NCBI GenBank assembly: GCA_002633005.1 | Contig: NMRA01000180.1 | Coordinates: forward strand, 36,518 to 100,517 | Length of the DNA stretch: 64,000 bases | Source: Phoronis australis | Taxonomy: Eukaryota; Phoronida; Phoronidae | Reading direction: 5' to 3' | In this document: positions 35,646 through 47,800 of the stretch, in pieces | Numbering within the stretch: the stretch's first letter is position 1 | Layout: each line of letters begins with the position of its first letter | Translations under genes and position numbers: made by a program | The notes under the pieces: generated by a model | Seen by the model: only the letters and a program-made list of their open reading frames with translations | Databases searched by the model: none | What the model was told of the DNA's origin: nothing

Positions 35646-36496
35646 GTCTACAGTCTTGTTCAATAGAAGCTAAACTAACATCAATGCACCAAGAGCGCTC
35701 AACAAAGGAACACACAAGCGCTATCAGAAAAATTCAAATAATTCAAAAAGTAGAGACCCAACCCGTCAGTTTCGAAAAATTCCGTTTTCAGTTTTTCGGA
35801 AAATTGAAACTTGCTTTTTTCGAAATTCAAAGTCAAATAACTCAAAAACGGTAAGTCTGAAAAAAATTGTTACAAACCATTTGAAAAGGTATACATGTAC
35901 CTCAAGGAATCCACATGCAAAAACGTCATTTTCTTTTCCCGTTTAAAATGGCACCCTAGCACGACTGAAATTAGGTCAACATGCGCCAGATCCGCCATCT
36001 TGAAAACAAGTTCCAGTTTTTTAACGTTGAATGATAGCTAGTCATAGAAAATTAATACCTGGAAAATTTTGAAGTCATTGGCCCTCTACAGGAGAAAACG
36101 TTTTTTGCCCGGAATCGAGGTGAGCATGCACAATTGCTGATATTTCCGCCATCTTTACCGGGAAGTTAACAATTTCCAGTACAGATGTAGCACTTGCACT
36201 CTTCAATAATTTTACAGATTCTCAGCCCTGTACGTACAAAATTATAGCCTTTAATAGCATTCGAATCTTAAAATGGAAACAAAATGGCCGCCATATCCGC
36301 CATCTTGGATTCGATTATAACGAAAAACAGTAGGCTTCCAGGACTTCCTAAACTACGTGTTAAGTGTAAATTTCGTGATGATCGGACAAAAATTGTGACC
36401 TGTATCGAGCGAACAAACAAAATAAAAATTAGTGACAGAGCAACATACTTGGCGAAATTTATTTCGCGAAATTTATTTCGCCAAGTAATGAAAACG

Positions 36497-36655
36497 CCCC
36501 GAGGAGCGAAATTTGGCAAAATTAACAGAAAAGACGACGACAGAGATGATGATGAAGATGACGGATATATGAAGACAATGGTGGAGATGATGAACAATAC
36601 AAGTAATGATAACATTCATATGGCAAACGTAGAGGTCAGAAACCAGTAAGAAATA
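36497..36655 (+). repeat. Right copy of the 165-bp direct repeat
   Basis: Partner of 35480-35645. The pair could be the duplicated ends of one inserted element or a local tandem duplication. The frames that cross it on both strands are compositional artefacts. Confidence 0.7.
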
Positions 36656-37766
36656 GGATGCCCAACTACAACCGAAGTTACAACAATCTATTCTTTCCAA
36701 ATGTACCAATTCGCTTTGTGCTTGACTGGGTTCAAAAGTGGTCTGTAATAAGCCTGGTAGATTATTGGCTTGCCTGTTGTGATACCAGACAAAAGACTGT
36801 GCTTGGCAGTTAACAAAGAAGCCAGGTGTTACCACAAGCTCACAACACTCTAGGTCTGGTAAAGTCACTGAACGAGAAAACGCCATCATGTACATGTTCA
36901 CAGGTCGTCTTGGAAACCGCCAAGGTTTACGGCCGTGGAAATATTTCTGATTTCAACCGTTTAAAAGTACCGGGACTAATGTAACTTTCCTGGCCGAATT
37001 ATGGATATTTGTTTAAAGAACAGGCAAATTCACACACTCAGGTAAAAGGCACAAAAATAGGAAACCGGAAACAATGTGTTAGTGGAGCCAGGCTTGGTTC
37101 AACCACACCCTGAAAGGAAGTCCGCGCTTAGATTGATGCCATCTTCACTTTCACAACAGAAAACTGCTTGGAGATATGCGCAAGATTAAAGAAGGCAGGG
37201 CGGCTTGGCGACCACTAGGTTGGTTTTCAAATTCGCAATAATCGCCTAATGGAATTTTATCTAACTCCCCCCGTCGGTGTTGCAGCATATTAAAGAACGA
37301 ACAGAGCATATGGAGCCGAGAAGACAACAACACAAAAACTTGACGGATATTGAGGCATTGTCAGTGGCTAAATACTGAGAGAATTGTGTGTCGCTGTGTA
37401 ATCTGGGACGGAACTATTACGTGTACTTGAGTGGGATCCACGCACATGACAGATGCCCAGTTTTTCGTAAGTGAAGGACAGGAATGGTGTATTTAATGAT
37501 TGCCTGTGAATTTCATCTCTTACGGCCAATGTGCCCGTCAGTTTCACCTATTTCTTTACCAGACATAACTCTAAGGATGGTTCCCTTTGCCCAAACGAAA
37601 ACCTGCGAACCTGTGACAAAAAAGCCATCATTTTGGTTATGTTCGGACCGTCAAACGCAACATATCTGTTTGATTTATTATGTAAATTGTTTCGGATTTA
37701 TTGCTTATTTAACCGATACACAACATCTTTGTTTTTCAGTCCTATTAGTGATGGAGTAATCCAAGC
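36656..37766. other. Upstream region of the PLAT-TSR gene
   Basis: This is the presumed promoter region of the plus-strand gene starting at 37767. No TATA box is evident close to the ATG. An acceptor-like TTTGTTTTTCAG ends at 37740, so a non-coding 5' exon may lie further upstream. A minus frame across 36901-36473 (142 codons) has no recognised domain. Confidence 0.3.
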
Positions 37767-38400
37767 ATGAAGCAACACCAAGCTCTAATCTTCGTGATGT
37801 TAACGAGTAGGATATTATTACGTAAGTTGACATTGTTATTATACCTGTTCCACACTGTTAGATGATTCCTTTATCCATCTATATTTGTTAATTCCTCTTG
37901 TATTCAATTTCTGCAAAGAACAATGAATTAATCGGTACTATTGGTAGATACGAGAGTGCTGCATTATTGTTTGGTAACGCGGTGATGTTTGCGAAAGTTA
38001 ACTGGATATTTTATTAAAGCAGTATCCAGCTCATGTAGACATACATGTAGACAAGTTGGCCGAAATAACAAGTTTATAGCAAAATTCAATTTTAAAGAGT
38101 AGGCAATTATATTTGTCTTTTTGCAGTAAACCTAAACGAGCATAAATGTTTGACATGATTTCTTGTGGGCCTGCCGGAGCTTCACCTCATGTACACTATG
38201 CGTGGTGCATGTACATGTAGGTGATCGCGGGTTTCAGAACAAAAGTCAGTTGATATTTATTCTCGTGACTTGACATTTGACCAGACCTTTGCAAATACTG
38301 AGCTGCATTCCATAGACATGCACGATACAGTGGGATCGTGTGGATCGATCGTAAAGTGTGGCAAAATTTTGCGAAGGCTTGCGTTGTCAAGCGTGTTGCT
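37740..38400 (+). repeat. Duplicated 5' gene block, copy A
   Basis: Matches 43990-44640: TGGAGTRATCCAAGCATGAAG around the start codon, CTGTTCCACA-TGTTAG, TTC-T-ATCCATCTA, then GGGTTTCAGAA, TTATTCTCGTG, CTGAGCTGC-TTCC-TAGACATG and GATCGTAA. Overall identity is about two thirds. The copy contains exon 1 and the start of intron 1 of the PLAT-TSR gene. Confidence 0.65.
37767..37821 (+). CDS. PLAT-TSR gene exon 1: signal peptide
   Basis: The ATG at 37767 is followed by MKQHQALIFVMLTSRILL: a polar n-region, then a hydrophobic core. The exon ends in phase 1 at a consensus donor, TTAC|GTAAGT. Splicing to 45569 creates a CAC (His) codon and continues AEAYYRIHV. A decayed duplicate of this exon at 44022 supports its identity as a first exon. 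The resulting intron 1 is 7.7 kb, so an unseen exon inside it cannot be excluded. Confidence 0.65.
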
Positions 38401-41400
38401 TGCGTCTACGGAACACAGAATATGTCAACGGGATGGTTATTCTTCTGCTAGAGTTGTGGTTCATTCTTTTTCGCACTCGGCTTTCAGCGACATGGAATAT
38501 TGCGTTACCTATTTTTGAAAATATTTTTGGAGAAACTATTGAATAATCTGAATTTAACTAAATATTCATCAAGATAACAACGTGTTGAGAGTATAGACAA
38601 GTTGCACGAGTTTTACCGATAAAAATCAAATAACAAAGGCAATACAATAAGTTATGCTTTATTACTAACAGTTGAACAAATACTGAAACAACCGGAAGGT
38701 ACTTGAAGGTGGAACTGACAACGTTTCAGAAAATGTGAAAACGACTTGAACATCACTAAAACTTTCCAATTTTAATTATTTATTTAGCAGTCTCAAAAAC
38801 GATGTTAGGGTTTTACTTTTAACGCCTGTTTTTTGCGTACCGTAAGATAGACGAATTTCTACTGCTGTTTTATACAAAAATCCCTTGCGTTTAATTTACA
38901 TGGAAGCAAAATAAATGTTTTATAGAACATTCCTAACAGCGTTTTTGAGGAAAATTGTGGAGTTTTCATTAAATCAGGGTTTTATTAAAATCGACCAAGG
39001 GTTATTTAGTTATGAATGTATCTTTCTTAAAAATAAAACTTTGGCTTAAAACACGTGTTAACGTAATAAAAATAACAGCGCATAAGTATAAAACAAAGTT
39101 TGTAGTCTCTGATGTATTTCTTGCAGAAAATATGAAATTTTACTCGTCGACGCAGCTAGATTTTTTGATATTTGTGTTAGATTGAACTTCGGTCACTAAA
39201 TAAGATTTGAGATAACCTTAAGATAACTTAAAAAACTGTCGTTTTTCAACACGTGAAGTTTGAATCGGTGGAGATGACACGTTGTGACAAAATGAATAGT
39301 TCTTTTGTGCTCAAAGTTTTTAACATACTAGATATTGAAGAGACGTTTGTGAAGATACGAAGGTTGAGCTTCCTCGACAATTACAAGGACACAGATCGGC
39401 ACCCTAGTCACACTAATTCTCGTATTCGTTTAATTTTGTAGTTTTCCGTTATATAAAGACAACACATTGTGCAAGTATCAATTCACGCAACTCTCCAAAT
39501 ATGTCCAGAATTCCATTCAATCATGAATTGTCAATACATCTGATCTAATGTCCCCTCTACATGTACATGGTACGCGTAATATGGTGATTTTTTACTTATA
39601 GGCAATTTTACCTTAGATATCTAGCCTGTAACATTCGCCAGTTGATGGAATGAAACTGTTATCGACGTAACATCTTGCAGATTCACAATCCACATCCAGT
39701 GATCTCAAGGGGAAATTTCCCTTTTCCCACACTTATGGCCACCAAGATTCCACACTTCTCATATGAACGGCATGGCATAGACTTACAATATTTCGTATCC
39801 ATCATTTCGACACTGCAAAGGGAAACATTTATACTTGATTTTGAACTTATACATTGCACAAGAAGGAGATTTGTTTGAAAATGAATTCAAATTCCTAGTT
39901 TTCGCTAACGCTGTCCCGTTGGGGCAAAGTTGTGAACATTCGCTACGGATAACGCCTTCTCGCAATATGTTATAGGAACACCTCTCCGTTTGTAAAGTAC
40001 ATCATAGCTCCCTTCAAAAATATATTACACCAATTCTTCGTCCACAATCTGCCTCTTCATTTTAAAGGCAAAAACGGCGTTCCTGAATTTTAAGATTGAG
40101 CTTCCCAAAAATATGCAATCAAAACATGTGCATGATACTACATCTACATCATTGTGTGTGCAGTGAGCCAACGAGAAATTGTGTTTGATTTGTCCCGGGT
40201 TGAACCAAGGCATCGTAAGTAAATAAGGATACTGTTGTCTTGCATTTTAGACCTGTTTAGAGCAAAGTAGCTCGTTTTCCAATTACGCCCATCTCAGGCT
40301 GACAAACCCTTCACAATGTATCCGGGGCCGAAAGATGAATGTCGACCAGCCAGGATTATTACAAATCCAAACAGTCTGATGATAATATGAATGTACTGAA
40401 AATGTTCAACTCCCATTGGCTTTTGCAATCAGTACAGGTTGAACAATTGAAAAAGGCGGGGAAAGAACAACTAGCACACCCCTTCAATCAGAACAAGTGT
40501 AATCTCCATTGACCCTACGAATCTCAAAATCTTCAGCAACCCAGCAGACGCCATTTTTTATGAAATTGGGTGAGGTAAATTTAATCGGTTAATTAAAAAA
40601 TATTGTGTGCCGTCTACGTTCTTGACACGAGTGAGACACATGTAGTACAATATTGTCGTGCGCAGCAAATGCGATTTTAAATTGTTCGTGATGTGATTAT
40701 CAGCTGTCATGCCCGGCCGGTCGTCTACCAGACCGCCAATTCCGTGTACCCCCCCCCCCCCCCNCCCCCCGTCCTCTCCTCCACTGGTTGCATTGGAATC
40801 AGATACAGAACAATTAGCTTTCCATTTACTACTGTTTGTCATGTGCAGTGGTCGTCAAGTATAGCATACAGTGTATGACCACTGAAAAGGTAAATGCCTA
40901 CTTTTCAGCTAATCAAACTGTCTTCATCGGCGTCAATGACGCAGGTGATATATTGAAAACAAGTTTTGCAGCGTTAAAGGCACGAGTCGCCTGAACCTAA
41001 AGTAATCTAATAAATCTTAGAAGACTGGACATAAATCAAAACTTGTTTGTCGTGGTCTCGTTCTCCAGAAACATTCAATTAAAACTATGGGCTAGAGAAA
41101 TGAATTAGGGCCTGACCGGAGAAATTTCAGCTGGTTGACCATGTTAAATCCTTCGCTGAAAGTTCAGCCATGCGCGGCGCACACCGTTTTACAAATACCA
41201 CCCTATGCAAGACATAGAGACTCCACTAAAAAGTTGGACGCAGAATATTATAACCATTGTTCTACTAGCATTTAAAGCAAACTTGGCGTGATTTACATCC
41301 TATGTTGTGGACTTATTAATCCTTAGTCGGTATACAAAAATATGTTGCTACGGAATCGCGGATCTAGACGATGATGGGGATGAGCAAACACGGTTTAGCC

Positions 41401-41850
41401 ACATTCTCATATTTTTGATAAAATGGGGTGCATTTAATTCAAAAAACTAAGTTTGATAACGTTACGGATGTTAGGGGCGGGGGTGGTGATTTAAGAATAC
41501 TCCGATCGTTGGATAGATGCACGTTCTCAAATGACAACAATACGTTACATGTAAAATAACAACAATGGTAACTTTTATTACCATTATCATAAATAACATC
41601 ATCATCATCATGATCATAATCATAATCACCATTATGATTTGTATAATCATGATCATCGATATTATTATTATGAACAGTAGTAGCATCACCCTTGTTATTA
41701 TTATTTGATTGGCATTGTTACTGTTAATATTTAGTATTAATATTAATCACAATTATTTCTTATGTCTGATCTGGCCGCCACCTGTTGGCCACATCTGTGA
41801 TCTAAATGTCGTGACATGTATATTTCCTCACGGTTTCAAAATTTACACAC

Positions 41851-41895
<45 letters not shown>

Positions 41896-44800
41896 CCATT
41901 ATTATTATTATCATTATGAATCATAGTCGTTGTTTTCCTGATACAAAAACCATCGCTGACTTTGATTTTGAGACCGGGGTGACATTTGGTGCGTCCCCTT
42001 GTGAGAACCATGGTTGTATCTCCTTTGACTGGACGTTTGTGAACATTTGCAGGTGTTTTCTTATAGATGTGACAATGGCGGCCAACGACTTTTTGGATCT
42101 CTCTGACCACCACTGTGACCCTGGTGGCATTGTTGTACATGTACCTTTGCCTCTATATCTTCAGAGTTTCTTATTCTTTTTTTCTGAAATTTGTCAAGCA
42201 GGTTTCTGTAATGGAAATGACAGCATCGTTCCAATTTTTGACGTACTTCGCGCCAAAAATGGCTTATCAACACCACGTCGCAGTCGTGGGCGCCTTTCAA
42301 CTCTCCTAATGTTGCTCATGATTACTTTTTGGCGCCCTGCAATACCAATTTGTGGATGCAATTCGATTCTCTTTCTATTCTCATAGGAAAGTTTGTGTTA
42401 TGTTTTCTATGCCTGAGTAACATAGTATGCATACACAATGTATTACTACTATAGATGCTCCTTTAAATGTACAGAGTACTGTAAATTTGCAGAATTAATG
42501 TTTATCATATTAATGCGCAGATATTTTAAAATGTGTTTATGAATTTGTCAATCTCAATATGGCGTGGGAAATATGTTATAAACATGCTAAGTCACGTTAA
42601 CACGCCATCTGTAGGAGGAGAAGAAGAGCCAAATTGTCGTATTTCGAAATTAAGGTTAAAATATGTAGGACCCTGTCGACAGATCTGTGTGTTTTGCCAA
42701 ATATCTAAAAAAAGTACAGATTTTAACTGGGTAGAACTATAAATACCCTGAAAGTATATAATCCAGCAGTAGAATTTTATTTTTGAATTTTCACCAATAC
42801 ATTATTAATTGAGTCACGACACTATGACTTTTTAGTAGAGTTGGTAAAAAAAAACGTACCAGTGACATGATCACCATTATGAAAATCATGTAAGTCCGAT
42901 TTTAACTGTTTCTCATGCAAAAGAGAAACAATTTAAAAGCAATTCCTAACAGTGTTACACAATACCGCCACATATTGCTTGAGTGAATTCCAAGCGCGCC
43001 GTACTTGGCAACTGACAGGTAAGGTGCATTCAGCGATTGCCCGTGATTTCCATTTCTCGTGATCACTGTGTTTGGCAAAGTCACCCAGTTATTTAAAGCA
43101 TCCCAAAGACAGCTTCTTTTTGCCTTTTCGCCTTAGGTGATTTTGCGTTTTTCGTTAGATTAGCGAGTTGGTCACGCGATATTTATAAAGTCTTGTTTCT
43201 ACACACGAGATCATAAATATATTAGATTATTACATGTTCTCAGTCGTTATCCCCCGTTATCTAGGGCTCTCGTGGATTTTGTAGAATTATCACCCTCGTG
43301 GCGTTACTATTTATACCACATACTGAACGAGAAACATTGCAATGAATCGATCTACCTTTCTCGACTCGCCTCGGCTTTGTAACTACTTTCTATGTCAGAG
43401 GCCCGGGGTCGGAGGTCGCGACCATTTAAGAAAAGCCGAACTATTTTTGTCAAATAATGCTTTTACTCAAAATCAATTGAAAATTTAAACAAAACAGAAT
43501 TAAGTGAATATATAAATTAAGGTTTAACAACTATTATAGCTTACTACATATTTTATCACGCTGCGCTTCGACCGGTAAAATATCGTCTGCTAAAATAGAT
43601 TACCAATAGTAACTGAGTATCATGCTCAAGTCAAAGGATCCCGACGACACGATACCCGCATTCAAATTGGAGATCGGTGATTTACACAAGAGAGAACACG
43701 AGAAAAAAATCACAGAATTGAGATATAGTTTTTATGGAAATTATGCGTCTTTTTTCATAGCGTATAAATGTCGGTACAATGTCCTTTGCTGAACATGCGA
43801 TTGTTGCGCGTGTTCATTTAAGTATCTATTTTCACGTTCGATGACGTCAGCCGCTGAGTGGTGTAGTGGTAAAGTCGGCGACTCGAAACTCTTGAAGCCC
43901 GGGTTCAAACCAGGCCTCGGTTTCCCGCCAAAATGATATCTCACTAGTGAGATAACTAAATGGGTTACACGGTTGTATTCGATCAGTCTTCATTACACTG
44001 TATTTGTGGAGTGATCCAAGCATGAAGCGAGTCGGACACCTGGCGCTAATATTCCTGATTTGAACGTGTGGGATAGCATTGCTTAAGCTGCCATTTTTAT
44101 CGGGCTTGTTCCACATTGTTAGCTGGTTCCATCATCCATCTACATGTATGTTTCATAAACTCACTCTCCTTTTCGGCACAGGACATTGAATAAATCTTTA
44201 GAACGACGGCACTACCTGTTGAGACAAGGTTTTATTATTTTATGATAAGGGCGTCGTTCGCGAAAGTTTACTGGCTACTGCCACGTTATTCAAAGCAGTA
44301 AAAGCAAGAAGTAGGCTGATATGAGATGCTCGGAATAAGTTTATATCGAACTTCAGTTTCTTTGGACATTAAACACCACAGAGCATGACGCGATTTCTCA
44401 GTCGTGGGCCAGCTGGAGTTTCATCCCCGTTGTACTGTATATCCTCGGTTTGTGATAACGGGTTTCAGAATACATGTTGGAAACAAGAAGCTAGTTCTTA
44501 TTCTCGTGGCCCTGACTTCTGACCGGACTTTCAAATATTCTGAGCTGCGTTCCGTAGACATGGACGATAGTGTTATCACATGCTTTGATCGTAACGCAGG
44601 GCAATATCTCACAAAGACTTGGGTGATCAAGCCTATTTAATGCATACATGGAACCGACGGAAACCTGGCCATCATATCAAGAATGTGTGTGTGTGTGTAC
44701 ATATATGCTTAAAACCATTTGTGTACAAACACACGAACGCGCACACAATGCACACACACACACACACACACACGAAATTATATATACTTTATTACTGGCT

Positions 44801-47800
44801 AATTAAGGTTTCCAATAGCACTTGCCTTCTACTTTCGGGGAATATATAACTTTATTTCCGTAAACGCAATTGTGTCGTAGATACCTGCCTAAATACGCAG
44901 CTCCATCATGCCTATCACTTTGTTTGCGTGCCCTCAATTTACAAAAAACTTTGTATGAATAACCCATATCCAGTGCCATCCTTTGACAACCATTGTTTTC
45001 TGTCAAGTTCTGGAATGGTATCCCTCGAGAAGCCGAATGCGCGATGGGGGCTGGAATAAGACTAATGCGGAGTTACCACAAAGATTTCATAGTGTACCAA
45101 AGATGTCCGACTGTGACCTAAAATGGTATATAGTATCTTTGGTTACGAAACACATGTTTTTAGGCTACGGAAATTCCCGAATTATTCCGGATGCAGGTGT
45201 TGGCGCATTTGGAACCCTTTAACTATTTTCGTAACTTATTTTTTTAGGTTACAGCAATAGGTGCTGAGACATTCCAGATTCTGTCGATAACGACCCACGG
45301 CCATCCAAACATTGACTCAGGGATCAACTGAAATAGAGTTGACCATATGTTAGCGTTCTGTCGCGCATTCATTAAGGCCTAAGTTGGCAATAATTGACTT
45401 TTTTCTAGAAAACCAGTTTTCACTCAAATGTTTTCTCACAATGTATGCATACTAGCTTAACTTCAAAAAGACAATGTTTCATTCCCTGGGGCATGTGCCT
45501 CTTCTAAGTCTGTCTGTGACAAGTTTTTAATTACATTTGATAAGTTCATTTGTCCTCCTGCTTTGCAGACGCCGAAGCGTATTACCGCATTCACGTTAAA
45601 ACGTCGGATGACTCAGGCCCGGGTGCCCACCACGTGGACATTATGCTCTACGGCCACCTCAGAGAAAAGGGGACAGACTGGATTAATATGAACACGCTAA
45701 ATCACGAAGACTTCAAAAGGGGACGGTACTGTAACTAAAAGACTGCAACTTAAACGTTATTTTCGGGATATAAAACGTTCACTTAAAATGATAATAAGCC
45801 CTGCTTTGAAGACTTTAGCCAAGTTTAGTTCTTTTACTTGCTCATTCCCCATGCTTGTCTTACTTCAGTGGTAAAAGCAGGGTTCAAGGAAAGATAATTA
45901 CTGATTGAGTCATTAAAATATATAATGGTTTTGTGGTGTGTGAACATTCCTCACAGCTGGCATGCAACTCACCAAAAGCGTACATGTAGATATCTCTTAC
46001 CAGTTTAGCATGTTTTGCAAAGTGTTTTCAAAACTTGCTCCGAGCATTTGCCGGTTGACATGTGTTACAGAGAATTATTTTGTGAGAGAAAATTGGATAG
46101 AAAATTTGTCGTACTATTTGTTAATAGGCCAAACCAAGGATCAGTCTCTGTATAAGTTTGCGTGTTGTTTTTTTCTACCAATTCCTGGAGTCGAGTGAAT
46201 TGGAAAGAAATTATCCGTGACATCAACGATTGAGGTACATTAAAAATGTGTCCGAAATTGTATTCGCTTATTTGTTGTTTATTAGTCCGATTATACCATC
46301 TGTTATCTACTTACACTAGGCTAATTGTTATCAATTGCCCATTAAATATCACCTCCTGGCATTTTTTTGCATTCGGCAAGGTACTTTTATGCGCCCACAT
46401 ATACATAAATGTGGTCGTATTTTGTTGTCACTTTGTCCGGGCGTCCAGTTGATCATCTGTTCCGGTGTCCGGTCAATATCTCAAAAACCATTGGTCGGAC
46501 TGTGACGAAATTTGACAATATGGTATCGGGCACTAGAACGGTTCATGCCACTTTTCAATATGCTCGCGTCCTGGTGTAAGGTGGCGTAGCTTTTTCTGTA
46601 TTTCTGGGGGAATATCCTTTCCGGATGAGAATTTTTCATTAACGAATTTCAATCAAACTGATCAAAAAAGTGAAGAATACGCTTGCACGATTGCATTTTG
46701 GGGCGGAATCGACCACTGCAGCACCTCCTGGTGGCCATTTGGTTCTTGACGAGGTCTTTTCAAATGTTGATTTGGGGAGAAGAGAGTTTCCGGGTGATGT
46801 CTAGACAACCGATTGTCAGATAAACTTGCACAGAGGAAAGTGCAGCATGAGAATGCACCGGGCAATATTTGGTTTTCGTCGGACTTGACTATTGCAGTGC
46901 TTTCTAAAGGCAGTTTTCTGTGAGACTGTTTCCAAATGATGAAGCGAACCAATTGAAGGATGTCAATAAAGGTTGACACGAAAGTATGTGATCTCAATGC
47001 GCCGCTACCATTAAATGTTCGTGCAGATCCGACTACTCCAGTACCTCCTAAGGCAGTTTTGTTCCGGACAAGGACTTCTGAAGTGCTGTTTTGGGGTAAA
47101 AGCCTCTCCGGGTGATATCTAAAGTGCCGCTTAACGGATTCCATTAAAACGTGACACAGAGGTACAGTATGTGATGAGATTACCCCGGCACAACTTGATT
47201 TTCGGGCCATTTTGAGTGAGGGGTTTACGTAATATATATAGATAAATGAGTGAAGGATTTCAATGAAAGTTGACAAAGAGGTTTGTACTGCAGTTACAAT
47301 GCGGTGGCATCATTAATTTTTTTCGTGGATTCGACAAATGCAGCGCCTCATAGTGGCCAGTTTGTTTGATAGTGTTACCAGGTGAATATGTAAGAACTAA
47401 ATGAAGGAATTCAATGAAAGCTGACACCGAGGTATATGAGGGCAATGGTGCGGCACCGTGAACTTTTCGGGAGGATTTGACTATTACAGAACCTCCTAGT
47501 AGCCAATTAATTTTCGACATATGACCTTTCAATTGTTGTTAAGGTTAAGAGAGTTTCCGATGATATCTAAAGAACCAATAAACGGGTTTAATTGAAACTT
47601 ACCACAGTGATAAACCTTAAATTGCACCCGCTCCATCTAGATTTTGGGCTGATTCAGCGACTGTAGCGCCTACTAGTGGCTATTTAGTTTGAAAGCGTCT
47701 CAAGATGATATGCAGAGAGCGAGTGGTAGATTTTAATAAAAATTGAAGTCGATGCACGGGCATCATTAACTTTTCGGGCGGATTTGACACTTGCAGCACG

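Noticed and set aside
36284..36649. 121-codon frame ending in an acidic DDDRDDDEDD stretch
   Set aside because: The acidic part comes from the GATGATGA-rich direct repeat, and the frame is not kept in the other copy at 35.5 kb.
41709..42386. 225-codon plus-strand frame
   Set aside because: It starts in an (ATC/ATT)n microsatellite giving an Ile run, and the rest has no domain pattern; antisense frames of similar length exist over the same bases.
43857..43930. Functional tRNA gene
   Set aside because: A and B boxes are present but acceptor and anticodon stems do not close convincingly, and a second degenerate copy at 52382 belongs to the same dispersed repeat.
44404..44640. 78-codon plus frame in duplicated block B as a coding exon
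   Set aside because: The homologous segment in copy A (38.2-38.4 kb) does not keep this frame, so no frame is conserved between the two copies.
46662..47276. 204-codon minus-strand frame
   Set aside because: It lies entirely within the diverged tandem array, and no protein-like pattern or conservation between units in that frame is seen.
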